The notes: generated by a model not told the origin, from the letters alone. A stretch of DNA of 42,525 nt from Bacillota bacterium (GCA_023394045.1 JAEXBN010000021.1:1-42525), one strand, 5' to 3'. Numbered from the stretch's first letter, positions 8,961 to 18,034 are shown. Translations and numbers: made by a program.

Positions 8961-10508
8961 ATGAAAATGAAACAAGTCGCTGGTCTGCTGTTGGCGATGG
9001 CCTTATGTTTGACGGCATGCGGACAGCAATCAGCGCAAGAGCCATCCGCTGCATCTCAGGCATCGGAAGCATCGGTTGCCTCACAGGATGCTGCAGAGAC
9101 GACAGAATCTGAGGCTTTTCGCTTGGGGGCGATCTTTAGCCCCGAGGATACATTGGATCCGACGACGGTCACATCGCCGGGCGGGATGATTCTTTTGTCT
9201 GCCGTGTATGATTCGTTGGCGACCATGGATCAGAATGGTGTGACCCTTCGCATGGCTCAATCCATTGAGCCCAATGAGGATAGCTCCGTTTATACGGTCA
9301 CGCTGAAAGATCACGTTCAGTTTACGGATGGAACGCCGGTGACGGGGGAGGATGTTTTGCAGTCGGTGAAGTACTTGGCGGCATCCCCGATGTATCAATC
9401 TGTTTTTGGCGATCTGGATCTGGAAAAGTCCAGCGCCGAAGGGAATCAGGCGACTTTAGTTTTGAAGCAGCCGGCTTCCGATTTTGTACCGTCGAGCATC
9501 GGGATGTTTTCGCCTGTCGCAAAAGGCGGGAAATTTGATGGCGTAGGTGCAGGCGCTTACATCGTTGAAAAAGGCGATCCGCAAACCGGATATGTGCTGA
9601 AAGCGAATGAACATTATTATGCCGGAAAACCGGCGATTCCGCAGGTGACCCTCTTGAACGTGCCGGATTCGGAATCCAAGGTGAAGGCGCTTCAGACGAA
9701 GGAGATCGATTATGCCTGGGGACTTGATGGTTCAGCGATCCAGACTTTGAGCCAAGAAGCGGACATTGAGCTGCCCAAGGGCTCTCTTGATGGGGCTTCT
9801 GCGTTGGAACTCGTTTTGAATACCCGAGTCGAGCCCTTCAATGATCCGGAAGTCCGAAAGGCGGCGAAACTGACGCTGGATCGGGAAAAGATGGTTAAAA
9901 CGCTTCTTGGCGAGTATGGCGAAGTGGGAAACGATATGCTGGGGAAGGGCTTTTCAGCCTATCCGGACGATGTGGAGCAGACGGTGATGAACCAAGAGGA
10001 AGCGAAGAAAATTTTCGCGGAAAAGGGCGTGAAGGAATTCACCATCGTCTCTTCGGATACGATTGCGGGGCTGAACAAAGCGACAGAGATGATGGTGCAG
10101 TCGTTCAAAGACGTTGGCGTTACGGTCCATGTTGAACAGCTGGATCCGCAGACTTTCTTCTCTCAAATGGGAGAAATTTACCAAAAGCAGGCGTTCACTT
10201 TCTATTGGCTCAACCGTGCGCCGTTGGCGGAGTTTCGGAGCCAGGTGCTTCAGGATTCCCCATATAATGTGTCAGGATACCATTCGGAAAACATTGATCA
10301 GAATTTTGCCAAGGCCACCCATACGCAGGACATGACTGCGCAGAGCGAAGCGGTGCGAGCCATTTCCAAGGAAGTGCATGATTTGGGCGGGGAGATCATC
10401 TGGGGATATCAAATGGATATTTCGGCACGGCGCAAGGGTTTTGAAGCGCCGATGACGCAGTCTCTCCCGTGGCTGCCTGAAGCGACATTCCTTCCGGAAA
10501 GCAAGTAG
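8961..10508 (+). CDS. ABC transporter binding lipoprotein, peptide/nickel type (SBP family 5)
   Basis: 515-aa solute-binding lipoprotein. The signal ends in CLTAC with the lipidated Cys at residue 20, then a Ser/Ala-rich tether. The body shows family 5 hallmarks: LDPTTVTSPGGM, the segment YTVTLKDHVQFTDGTPVTGEDV, and a late ALVLNT-like stretch (SALELVLNTRVEPFNDPEVRKA). The start at 8961 is chosen because GAGGAGAGAG lies just upstream and the signal peptide begins there; the frame stays open further upstream. It leads a four-gene importer operon. The ligand could be oligopeptides, nickel or a metallophore. The shared dyad with ferritin hints at metal control, but nothing in the protein decides this. 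Confidence 0.9.
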   Translation: MKMKQVAGLLLAMALCLTACGQQSAQEPSAASQASEASVASQDAAETTESEAFRLGAIFSPEDTLDPTTVTSPGGMILLSAVYDSLATMDQNGVTLRMAQSIEPNEDSSVYTVTLKDHVQFTDGTPVTGEDVLQSVKYLAASPMYQSVFGDLDLEKSSAEGNQATLVLKQPASDFVPSSIGMFSPVAKGGKFDGVGAGAYIVEKGDPQTGYVLKANEHYYAGKPAIPQVTLLNVPDSESKVKALQTKEIDYAWGLDGSAIQTLSQEADIELPKGSLDGASALELVLNTRVEPFNDPEVRKAAKLTLDREKMVKTLLGEYGEVGNDMLGKGFSAYPDDVEQTVMNQEEAKKIFAEKGVKEFTIVSSDTIAGLNKATEMMVQSFKDVGVTVHVEQLDPQTFFSQMGEIYQKQAFTFYWLNRAPLAEFRSQVLQDSPYNVSGYHSENIDQNFAKATHTQDMTAQSEAVRAISKEVHDLGGEIIWGYQMDISARRKGFEAPMTQSLPWLPEATFLPESK

Positions 10509-10512
10509 TTCC

Positions 10513-11499
10513 ATGGATGTTCGGAAAGACAAACAGAGGAAGCAAGCCCATCTTCGGGGGCTTGTTTTCTCCGTTCTAAAGGGAGCTTTTTTATGGCTGG
10601 CAGCGACGGCAGTGCTCTTTTTCCTGTTGGAGCTGTTGCCGGGGGATGCTGCCACCAATCAGGCGGGAAAATCCGGGGAGGAAGCGGTGCTTGCGCTGCG
10701 CCGGGAGATGGGATTGGATCAGCCCCTTCCCCTTCGCTATTTTTCCTGGCTTGCGGGGCTCGCGACGGGGAATCTGGGCCGCACTTATGTGACGCACAAA
10801 CCGGTTCTGGAAGTGATTGCCCGGCCGGTGCTGTCATCGCTCACGGTCGCCGGGATTGTTTTTGCTGCGCTTCTTCTGATCACACTTCCGGCAGCCGTCC
10901 TATGCGGGTATTATAAAAATTTCTGCACCCGATGTCTCAACAAGCTCAGTGTCATTCTTGCGTCCATTCCGGAATTTATTTTGGCCTTTTTAATTTTGAT
11001 TTTACTCGCCCTTCAGTGGCGCCTCCTTCCGGTCTTATCCACGCCTGGACCAGGCGAGAGCGTCTGGAACCGTCCCATCAGCTTGGCCATGCCCTCGCTT
11101 TGTCTCTGGCTCATCTGTTCGGTGTCGATTTTTCGATATCTGCGGGTCATGATTGAGTCGTATTCAAGAAAGTCCTATGTTCGGGAGGCACGGCTGGCGG
11201 GACTGTCCCGGAGGCGCATTCTCTTTGTGCACCTGCTTCCCTCTGCGCTGAGCGGCATGGCGCAGATGCTCGCTTCGTCCATTCCCTATCTTTTAGGAGG
11301 TTCCATGATTGTTGAAACGATCACTTCTTTTCCCGGAATGGGCTATACGTTGATTTCTGCAATTCAAAGCCGGGAGACGCTGGTGGTGATGGCGTTGGGC
11401 GGAATTTTGATTGGATTTTCGCTGCTCTTTTATCATCTGGCGGATCAGCTGGGCGATCCCGGTGCACGAAAAGGAGGAGACCATGCCACGTTCCGCTAA
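10513..11499 (+). CDS. ABC transporter permease, DppB/NikB-type
   Basis: 328-aa permease of the peptide/nickel family. A basic N-terminal tail precedes the first helix (about 20-40). LLPGD and the segment MGLDQPLPLRYFSWLAGLATG, then NLGRTY, are typical of DppB/OppB proteins. The EAA loop is around YVREARLAGLSRRRILFVHL, and the C-terminal SFPGMGYTLISAIQSRE is a strong family mark. The ribosome binding site is weak (GGAAAG 11 nt upstream), suggesting coupling to the binding-protein gene that ends 4 nt earlier. The first codons contain a CAAGCCC/GGGCTTG hairpin followed by TTTT. Confidence 0.92.
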   Translation: MDVRKDKQRKQAHLRGLVFSVLKGAFLWLAATAVLFFLLELLPGDAATNQAGKSGEEAVLALRREMGLDQPLPLRYFSWLAGLATGNLGRTYVTHKPVLEVIARPVLSSLTVAGIVFAALLLITLPAAVLCGYYKNFCTRCLNKLSVILASIPEFILAFLILILLALQWRLLPVLSTPGPGESVWNRPISLAMPSLCLWLICSVSIFRYLRVMIESYSRKSYVREARLAGLSRRRILFVHLLPSALSGMAQMLASSIPYLLGGSMIVETITSFPGMGYTLISAIQSRETLVVMALGGILIGFSLLFYHLADQLGDPGARKGGDHATFR

Positions 11500-12268
11500 A
11501 TGTTGGGCGGCGATGTTTATCGTTATGGCTTTTTTCACCTTAGCAGGACCCTTTTTTGCCGCGCAATGGGGGGATGGCTTAAAGAGCGAAGCGATGGCAT
11601 TCTCTTCGGGCGGACCTCTGGGGATTGGCTATGATTATCTTGGCCGCCCCCTTGCGCCGCAGCTCTTTCAAGGCGGCGCGGAGCTTCTCTTGTCCTCCCT
11701 CCTGACCGCCGTTCTTTCCCGGCTTTTGGGGCTCGGTCTGGGGATTTATCTGGCGCGTCACCAACAGGGAGCGCGGATCTTGAAGTTCTTTTTGCATGTT
11801 TTTCTGGTTTTGCCCATGACGGTGGTGTCCCTAGCCAGTTATCAGGCTTTTCACGGATCCGTATATGCCATCGTTCCTGCAGCGTGTGCGCTCAGCTTGC
11901 CTTTTTCTTCCCGCTACTATGCTGAGTTGGTGCGACCGGTTTTCCATAGTGATTACTTCACCTATGCGAGTTTGCGCTCCGTCTCTTTTGGACGCCTGGT
12001 TCGGGAGGAAGTGCTTCCCGTTTTGTCAAAAAATGTGCTGACCGACATTTCTCAAGCGTTCATCACTGCGATTTATATGCTTTCCTCGGTGAGCTTTTTG
12101 GGGAATTTATCTGTTCAAGGAAAATTCCTCTGGCCGCAGATGCTGGCTTCGAATCGATCAGGCTTTTCTTTGAATCCGTGGGGAACCCTAGCTCCCCTCA
12201 TCGCCATCCTGCTGCTCACGGTTCCGCTGGGGAGTTTCGTGGATACCTTGGAAAGGAGGCGCGGATGA
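11483..12268 (+). CDS. ABC transporter permease, DppC/NikC-type
   Basis: 261-aa second permease. YDYLGRPLAPQLFQGGAELL matches the conserved GTDxLGRD entry of DppC proteins, though with substitutions. The EAA region (YASLRSVSFGRLVREEVLPV) is recognisable but divergent. The ATG at 11483 follows AAGGAGGAG, and 17 nt overlap the end of the first permease, so the two are translationally coupled. Somewhat short for the family, lacking most of the usual N-terminal tail. Confidence 0.88.
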   Translation: MPRSAKCWAAMFIVMAFFTLAGPFFAAQWGDGLKSEAMAFSSGGPLGIGYDYLGRPLAPQLFQGGAELLLSSLLTAVLSRLLGLGLGIYLARHQQGARILKFFLHVFLVLPMTVVSLASYQAFHGSVYAIVPAACALSLPFSSRYYAELVRPVFHSDYFTYASLRSVSFGRLVREEVLPVLSKNVLTDISQAFITAIYMLSSVSFLGNLSVQGKFLWPQMLASNRSGFSLNPWGTLAPLIAILLLTVPLGSFVDTLERRRG

Positions 12269-13683
12269 TTACCCTTCAACACCTGACCATAAAAAGGAAA
12301 AACAGCACCATTTTGGATGGCGTGAACTTGCACGTGCGGGAGGCGGATCGCATTGGGATCATGGGAGCTTCCGGAATCGGAAAATCGACGCTGGCTTTTG
12401 CACTGCTTGGCGAGGTGGGGGAAGGTCTGAAGCTGGTGGACGGAAACCTGCAATATGAGCATGTGGATCTGCTAAAAAATGGGAAATACATGCATCCGGA
12501 GCAGATGCGGGAGTTGCGCCTGTCCACGGGTCATTTGGATCAAGATCCGGCATCCAGCTTAAATCCGAAACACCGCATTCATTTTATTCTGACGGAGCTG
12601 GCTGGAGGCCGGGGAGAGGAGAGCGCCTCACAGGTCAGAGAGACCATTCAATTTTTTGGATTGCCCTATACCGATGATTTTCTCCGCCGCTATCCGCATG
12701 AGTTATCAGGCGGACAAAGAAGACGGGTTGCCTTGGCGAGGATTTTGCTGCGCCATCCCAAACTTTTGATTTTAGATGAGCCCACGGCGGATTTGGACAG
12801 CGAGACCCGCAACGATGTTCTTTGGCTCGTCTCCCGATTGCTCGAAAAAATGCATCCGGCGCTTTTGCTCATCAGCCACGATGAGGAGGTCATCCGGACG
12901 CTGGCGACGACTTGCTACACGTTGGAACAGGGGAAGCTTCGTCCGCTCCCAGAAAAAAAGCGCGGGGACGTTCAATGTGATCCTGCCTCTTGTCCGCCAA
13001 AGAACAGGGAGCGCAAGCCGATTTTTCAGGTTAGCCAGCTCTCGGTCAAGGCTCCGGGTGCGGCAAAAGCGATTTTGAACGGATTGACCTTTTGCCTTTA
13101 TGAACAAGAAGCGCTGGCGATCACAGGACCTTCCGGCGTCGGAAAAACCACTTTAATTCGCGCACTCTTAGGTCTATGGCCGCGCCGTGCAGGAAGTGTA
13201 AGGTACGAGGGAAAGATTTTAGCGGACGCTTTTCAGGATCGAAGCGATCAAGAACGCGCCCTTTTGGGATGGGTTCCGCAGGATCCCCGCACCAGTTTCA
13301 ATCCGTCGGTTCCCTTGGATCGCGCGTTGAGAAGAATTCCGGCGCCATCTCGATCTGTGGACGAGGTGCTCCGCATGGTCGGGCTATCCGAAGAGACCAT
13401 CGCCGGACGCTTTTCGGATCAGCTTTCCGGCGGCCAGATTCAACGATTGGCGATCGCCCGCGCCATTTTGGAAGGCGCCAAAATTCTCTTGCTGGATGAA
13501 GTGACCTCCAGCCTTGATCCCCAAAGCCGGGATGCGATCTGCGATCTTTTGAACTCCCTCAAGGATCGCTATTCACTCCTCGTCGTGACCCATGATCCGA
13601 CGGTGGTAAAGAGACTGTGCGATCGGGAGCTGAGATTGGACAAAGATGCGGCGGTTCGCGGCTCCGTAGATTCTAAAAAATGA
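12265..13683 (+). CDS. Fused two-domain ABC ATPase, DppD-DppF-type
   Basis: 472 aa holding both ATPases of a peptide/nickel-type importer in one chain. Domain 1: Walker A GASGIGKST at about 34-42, signature LSGGQ at 147-151, Walker B LLILDE ending at 172. A linker of about 30 residues (rich in Lys, Pro and Cys) joins domain 2: Walker A GPSGVGKTT at 288-296, signature LSGGQ at 387-391, Walker B ILLLDE ending at 412. GAAAGGAGG precedes the ATG at 12265, which overlaps the permease stop (ATGA). Fused ATPases are known in this transporter family. The importer is thus complete in four genes. Confidence 0.9.
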   Translation: MITLQHLTIKRKNSTILDGVNLHVREADRIGIMGASGIGKSTLAFALLGEVGEGLKLVDGNLQYEHVDLLKNGKYMHPEQMRELRLSTGHLDQDPASSLNPKHRIHFILTELAGGRGEESASQVRETIQFFGLPYTDDFLRRYPHELSGGQRRRVALARILLRHPKLLILDEPTADLDSETRNDVLWLVSRLLEKMHPALLLISHDEEVIRTLATTCYTLEQGKLRPLPEKKRGDVQCDPASCPPKNRERKPIFQVSQLSVKAPGAAKAILNGLTFCLYEQEALAITGPSGVGKTTLIRALLGLWPRRAGSVRYEGKILADAFQDRSDQERALLGWVPQDPRTSFNPSVPLDRALRRIPAPSRSVDEVLRMVGLSEETIAGRFSDQLSGGQIQRLAIARAILEGAKILLLDEVTSSLDPQSRDAICDLLNSLKDRYSLLVVTHDPTVVKRLCDRELRLDKDAAVRGSVDSKK

Positions 13684-13713
13684 TGTAGGCATGCGCTGAG
13701 GCTGATTATCGGA

Positions 13714-13719
13714 TATAAT
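13714..13719 (+). promoter_or_regulatory. -10 box before a tiny gene
   Basis: TATAAT at 13714-13719 with no convincing -35 box, followed by GAGGAG (13734-13739) and the ATG at 13748. Confidence 0.45.
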
Positions 13720-13747
13720 GAGAAAAAACAAGCGAGGAGCCGATGTA

Positions 13748-13846
13748 ATGAGGATCAGTGAGGGATTTGACATCATGTTCCAGAAGAATATGCTGCTTCA
13801 GAGCACAGAGCACAGAGCACAGAGCACAGAGCACAGAGCAGCTTAG
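13748..13846 (+). CDS. Very small ORF ending in heptamer-encoded repeats (possible gene remnant)
   Basis: 32 codons with a plausible -10 box and ribosome binding site upstream. The first 18 residues (MRISEGFDIMFQKNMLLQ) look like a normal gene start. The rest is encoded by five perfect copies of GAGCACA, read as Ser-Thr-Glu-His-Arg-Ala-Gln repeats, and a stop follows at once. I do not recognise it. It could be a real small peptide gene or the 5' end of a gene whose body was lost beside the repeat. Confidence 0.4.
   Translation: MRISEGFDIMFQKNMLLQSTEHRAQSTEHRAA
13801..13840. repeat. Heptanucleotide tandem repeat (GAGCACA)
   Basis: Five perfect GAGCACA copies and a partial sixth. The 7-bp unit means each gain or loss of a copy shifts the reading frame of the small ORF, as in slipped-strand phase variation. 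Confidence 0.85.
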
Positions 13847-13905
13847 CGGCTCTTGTTTTGGTGATCTAGTTTTCCCGGGAATCCATCCCCTTCTCCATCG
13901 ATTTC

Positions 13906-13948
13906 AGGCGTACCGACCGCGTGATCACACGCGTCGGGCGCCTTTTTT
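13906..13948 (+). terminator. Terminator after the importer operon / small ORF
   Basis: AGGCG...CCGACCGCGTG pairs imperfectly with CACGCGTCGG...CGCCT around ATCA, followed by six T. Confidence 0.75.
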
Positions 13949-13967
13949 GTTGTTTGAAAGGAATTTT

Positions 13968-13993
13968 TTGTATAGGTAGATTGTATAGGTAGA
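13968..13993. repeat. 13-bp perfect tandem duplication
   Basis: TTGTATAGGTAGA occurs twice in direct succession (13968-13980, 13981-13993), 25 bp upstream of the surface-protein start codon. It could affect its promoter. Confidence 0.7.
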
Positions 13994-14017
13994 AATGAAA
14001 CATAAGGAGAAACACCC

Positions 14018-16017
14018 ATGAAAAGAAGTCGTACATCCCCTCCGAATCGAGTGGGAAGAATCCAAATTTTTTCTTTTTTGGCGGCGCTTCTGATGCTCTT
14101 AGCAGTGATTCCGTCCGCCGAGGCCGCACCCAGCGCACCGGGTCTGATCTTAGGTACAGAGAGCGCATTCAAGGCAACCGCCAATACCGATGAAGCGGAA
14201 ACCGTCTGGTACGGAGGAACGCCTTGGAGAATCATTGGCTACGATGGAGAAGGAAATTCGTATACAGAGTCCAGCGGGAAGATGACGCTGTTTTCTGTTG
14301 AACTGCTTTCGGAGCATGTACATTTTAAGGTGGATGAGGATTATCAGGAAAGAGGCGATTACGTCACGCCTACCTACTATAAAGGTTCTGAGTTGGAAAG
14401 CGTCGTCAACGGACTCTATGAAACGCTGTTTACGCCTTCTGAAAAAGAGGCCGTGGCGGAACGTGTTCTGCGGGTGCAAGACTTTGTGGAGAATCCCCCA
14501 TACAGCAATGGTATCGCGGGAGAGGAGACGAATGCATTTCTCTGGCCGCTCTCACAGCGGAAGCCTACGCGTTGCCATCGGACACATTCCGCGGAATTGA
14601 TACTTGGCATGGAAACGGCCAGTGGTGGCTGCGTTCTCCAGGGATGCCTATTCATATTGAGATGGGAGAAGGTCCTGGTGCGCCAGCTGCAGCATTCGTT
14701 TTGGAGAGCGGCTATGTTTTTTACCTGGGGAATGATGTGCAGGATGGTCGCAAAGTCCGTCCTGCTTTGAATGTGGATCTTGATGCGGTGCTCCTGACCT
14801 CTTCTGCAGAAGGCGGAAAATTGTCCGGTGCGGAGGGTGAGGGGGCGTTGCTCGCGCAGCAGGATCAAACGAACCAGAGCGGTGAATGGAAGCTCACGAC
14901 CAAAGATCAGGCGCACTCCGGTTTTTCCGTGGATGAAGCGAGTATCGTTTTTGATGAACCGACGGGGACGTTCACCGTTCCATACCACGGAGCGGCCACG
15001 GGAGAGAAGGAATATCTTTCGGCGTTGATTCAGGATTCATCGGGAGCCATCACTTATTATGGCCGCCTGGCGCAGGCAGCCTCGGAGTCGGAGGGAACGG
15101 TGCGCATCAGCACCAAAGGAAAGCTGAATGAGGGGGATACGCTTTATCTCTTCAACGAACAATGTAATGGGGACAAGAAGACGGACTACGCAAGTGATCT
15201 TCAGGAGATTCCAAGGTTCTACACCGTTTCCTTTGATTCGAATGGTCATGGCGCAGCACCCGACTCGCAGAAGATTCGAGAGGGAACGACGGCGGTCGAG
15301 CCTGCATCGCCTTCCGTCTCCGGATGGATTTTCGGCGGTTGGTACCGGGATGCGGAGTGTACCCAGCCCTTTGCGTTCAGCACATTGGTGAGCTCGGACA
15401 TCACTCTTTATGCGAAGTGGACAAAGGAATCCGCTCCGGTCATTCCAACGTCCGTGTTCATTAGAGTGGATCCGAACGGCGGTACCTGGCCGGACGGCAC
15501 GAGTGGAGTGAAGATTTACCGGAAGAACGTTGGATCGCTCTTTACCCTTCCTGCGGCTCCAGATCGCAGTGAACATACGTTCCTGTATTGGAAGGGCAGC
15601 GCATATCAGCCCGGCGATGATTATATTGTGCCTGCGGAAGGTCACACTTTCATTGCGGAGTGGAAGAAGAACGAGAGCGACTTGCCTGGCGGAAAGCCAG
15701 ACACGGGAACGACCTCTGAAAATCAGCCGGATCCCATACCCGGAGAAAAAGAGAATCCAGGAACGGCGCCAGGAAGCATGCCGGTTCCCACGCCAGGCGA
15801 AAAAGAGAATCCGGGAACGACGTCCGGAAGCAAGGCGAACTCCGGAACGATCACGACGACAGTGCCAAAAGATCCTCAGGTGGTGAACGATCCGGGCTCG
15901 GTGGCTCCAAAGACGGGAGATGCGGATGTCATCGGTTTGTACGGATGGATTGCAGTGGGCGCGGCTGCTGGTCTGTTCGTGATGCGGAAAACCAAGAGAA
16001 CTGAAGGCGGAAGATAG
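14018..16017 (+). pseudogene. Surface protein with DUF6273, InlB-type repeats and PKTGD anchor; frameshifted
   Basis: Would be about 666 aa in one frame. The first frame (14018-14770) carries a long signal peptide (hydrophobic core then PSAEA) and the start of a DUF6273-type domain. The second (open to 16017) continues it: ALPSDTF, then QWWLRSPG, and GRKVRPALNV. The frames join near 14555-14560, where one missing base turns the expected LSQAEAYAL into LSQRKPTR. After this come two InlB/Flg_new-type repeats (FDSNGHG to LYAKW; VDPNGGTW to FIAEW), a Pro-Gly stalk with two PGEKENPGT copies, and a sorting signal APKTGD, a hydrophobic helix and a basic tail. It would be anchored to peptidoglycan by sortase. 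AAGGAG precedes the ATG. Either a real inactivating indel or a sequence error; no long homopolymer marks the break. Confidence 0.82.
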
Positions 16018-16023
16018 AAAAAT

Positions 16024-16117
16024 AAAATCAAAGGATGCCGCCGTGTATGGCGAGACGCCCCAGAAAGTTGAATTTTTTGCAGCGGTTCGCGGCGCAGGGC
16101 GGCATCCTTTGATTTTT
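16024..16117. terminator. 19-bp perfect inverted repeat enclosing a structured 55-nt core
   Basis: AAAATCAAAGGATGCCGCC (16024-16042) is the exact reverse complement of 16098-16116. The core has its own GGCG-AGA-CGCC hairpin and a T6 run. T and A runs flank both sides, so it could stop transcription from either direction after the surface-protein gene. It is much longer than an ordinary terminator, and a small mobile element or small RNA is possible. Confidence 0.6.
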
Positions 16118-16126
16118 CCATTTAGG

Positions 16127-17668
16127 CACTGAGCATGGAGCGGTCTATGCTCGGTGCATTTTTTGAAATCGAGCGTACCCCACTGAGAGCAGCGCCGAGC
16201 TGTCTCAGTGTGTTTTGTTGAAATCAAGCATATCCCACTGAGCCAGTGCGGTCTTCTCTCAGTGGGTTTTCTTCAATTGAGTCATGACCCACTGAGTCCG
16301 GAGCGGTCTCAACTCAGTGTGTTTTGTTGAAATCAGGCATATTCCACTGATGTCGGTGCAGCCTGGACTCAGTGTATTTTGTTGAAATCGAGCGTATCCC
16401 ACTGAGAGCAGCGCCGAGATGTCTCAGTGTGTTTTGTTGAAATCAAGCATATCCCACTGAGCCAGCGCGGTCTGCTCTCAGTGGATTTTCTTCAATTGAG
16501 TCATGACCCACTGAGTCCGGAGCGATCCCAACTCAGTGTATTTTGTTGAAATCGGTCATATCCCACTGAGGCAGCGCGGTCTGCTCTCAGTGGATTTTCT
16601 TCAATTGAGTCATGACCCGCTGAGTCCGGAGCGGCCTCAACTCGGTGCATTTTTTGAAATCGAGCGTACCCCACTGAGGTCGGCGCAGCCTGGACTCAGT
16701 GTGTTTTGTTGAAATCGGGCGTATCCCACTGAGGTCGGTGCAGTCTGGACTCAGTGTGTTTTGTTGAAATCGGTCATATCCCACTGAGCCAGCGCGGTCT
16801 GCTCTCAGTGGATTTTCTTCAATTGAGTCATGACCCACTGAGTCCGGAGCGGCCTCAACTCAGTGTATTTTGTTGAAATCGAGCGTATCCCACTGAGGTC
16901 GGCGCAGTCTGGACTCAGTGTGTTTTGTTGAAATCAAGCATATCCCACTGAGGTCGGCGCAGCCTGGACTCAGTGTGTTTTATTGAAATCGAGCGTATTC
17001 CACTGAGAGCAGCGCCGAAATGTCTCAGTGTGTTTTGTTGAAATCGGGCATATCCCACTGAGCCAGTGCGGTCTGCTCTCAGTGTATTTTCTTCAATTGA
17101 GTCATGACCCACTGAGTCCGGAGCGGCCTAAACTCAGTGTGTTTTGTTGAAATCGAGCAGACCCCACTGAGTCTGGAGCGGTCTCAACTCAGTGTGTTTT
17201 GTTGAAATCAAGCATATCCCACTGAGAGCAGCGCCGAGATATCTCAGTGTGTTTTATTGAAATCGAGCAGAGCCCACTGAGGTTGGTGCAGTCTGGACTC
17301 AGTGTGTTTTGTTGAAATCGAGCGTATCCCACTGAGAGCAGCGCTGAGATGCCTCAGTGTGTTTTGTTGAAATCGAGCAGACCCCACTGAGCCAGCGCGG
17401 TCTGCTCTCAGTGGATTTTCTTCAATTGAGTCATGACCCACTGAGTCCGGAGCGGCCTAAACTCAGTGTGTTTTATTGAAGTCGAGCGTTTCCCACTGAG
17501 GTCGGTGCAGCCTGGCCTCAGTGTATTTTGTTGAAATCAAGCATATCCCACTGAGGTCGGCGCAGCCTGGACTCAGTGTGTTTTGTTGAAATCAAGCATA
17601 TTCCACTGAGCCAGTGCGGTCTGCTCTCAGTGGATTTTCTTCGATTGAGTCGTGACCCACTGAGTCCG
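16127..17668. repeat. Large tandem array of 54-55 bp hairpin units (28 full units plus a partial)
   Basis: Each unit is CACTGAG, a 15-16 nt middle, CTCAGTG, then a ~25-nt linker. Four middles recur: TCCGGAGCGGCCTCAA, AGCAGCGCCGAGATGT, CCAGCGCGGTCTGCT and GTCGGCGCAGCCTGGA, with small changes. Most linkers read TGTTTTGTTGAAATCGAGCG plus a few bases. The third middle is nearly always followed by a different linker (TTTTCTTCAATTGAGTCATG) and then by the first middle, so the array also has a two-unit, ~110 bp order. The stem is almost invariant. Units 1 and 10 carry CTCGGTG and a T6 linker; unit 10 also has CGCTGAG on the left arm. The unit length is not a multiple of three and no protein is likely. 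The T-rich run after each hairpin resembles a weak terminator on the plus strand. Confidence 0.93.
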
Positions 17669-17751
17669 ACGTACTTCTGCTTTTTTGCCAGCGACGATGC
17701 AATGATGCGCTGTGTAGAGGCGCATCCGGGAGAAACAAGGTTCAGGGCATC

Positions 17752-17850
17752 AGGGAGAAGCGCCGCCCATGGCGTTAGGGAGAAGCGCCGCCCATGGCGT
17801 TAGGGGCGGCAACGCCAAGCGCGTCAGGGAGAAGCCACGTTCAGCGCGCC
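17752..17850. repeat. 25-bp tandem repeat and decayed copies
   Basis: Two perfect 25-bp copies (17752-17776, 17777-17801) beginning AGGGAGAAGCGCCGCCC, then shorter degenerate copies to about 17850. Non-coding, GC-rich, between the large array and the M20 peptidase promoter. Confidence 0.7.
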
Positions 17851-17984
17851 ATGGAGACCCACACCCGCAGATTGGCATGACCCGATCGGCGCGGTGTAAG
17901 AGAGAGCGCTTTTCTGGCGTTTGTTCATCAAGGCGGAATGGGCGTTTCTTCTTTGAGAGAAGCTCTATTTTTATAGGGTTGTTG

Positions 17985-17990
17985 TATAAT
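17985..17990 (+). promoter_or_regulatory. -10 box of the M20 peptidase gene
   Basis: TATAAT at 17985-17990, 45 bp before the start codon. No good -35 box at normal spacing. Confidence 0.5.
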
Positions 17991-18034
17991 GAGCAGTCGT
18001 ATGGTGAACAAAAACTTAAAGGGAGGTGACAAAA

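Noticed and set aside
14540..14600. Programmed ribosomal frameshift in the surface-protein gene
   Set aside because: No slippery heptamer or following pseudoknot is apparent; a one-base indel explains the break more simply.
16587..17441. Short open frames on the minus strand within the array
   Set aside because: They follow from the repeat itself; the unit length is not a multiple of three, so frames are not kept, and there is no ribosome binding site.
16127..17668. CRISPR array
   Set aside because: Both the stem and the intervening middles and linkers recur, the period varies between 54 and 55 bp, and no cas gene is nearby. CRISPR spacers would be unique.
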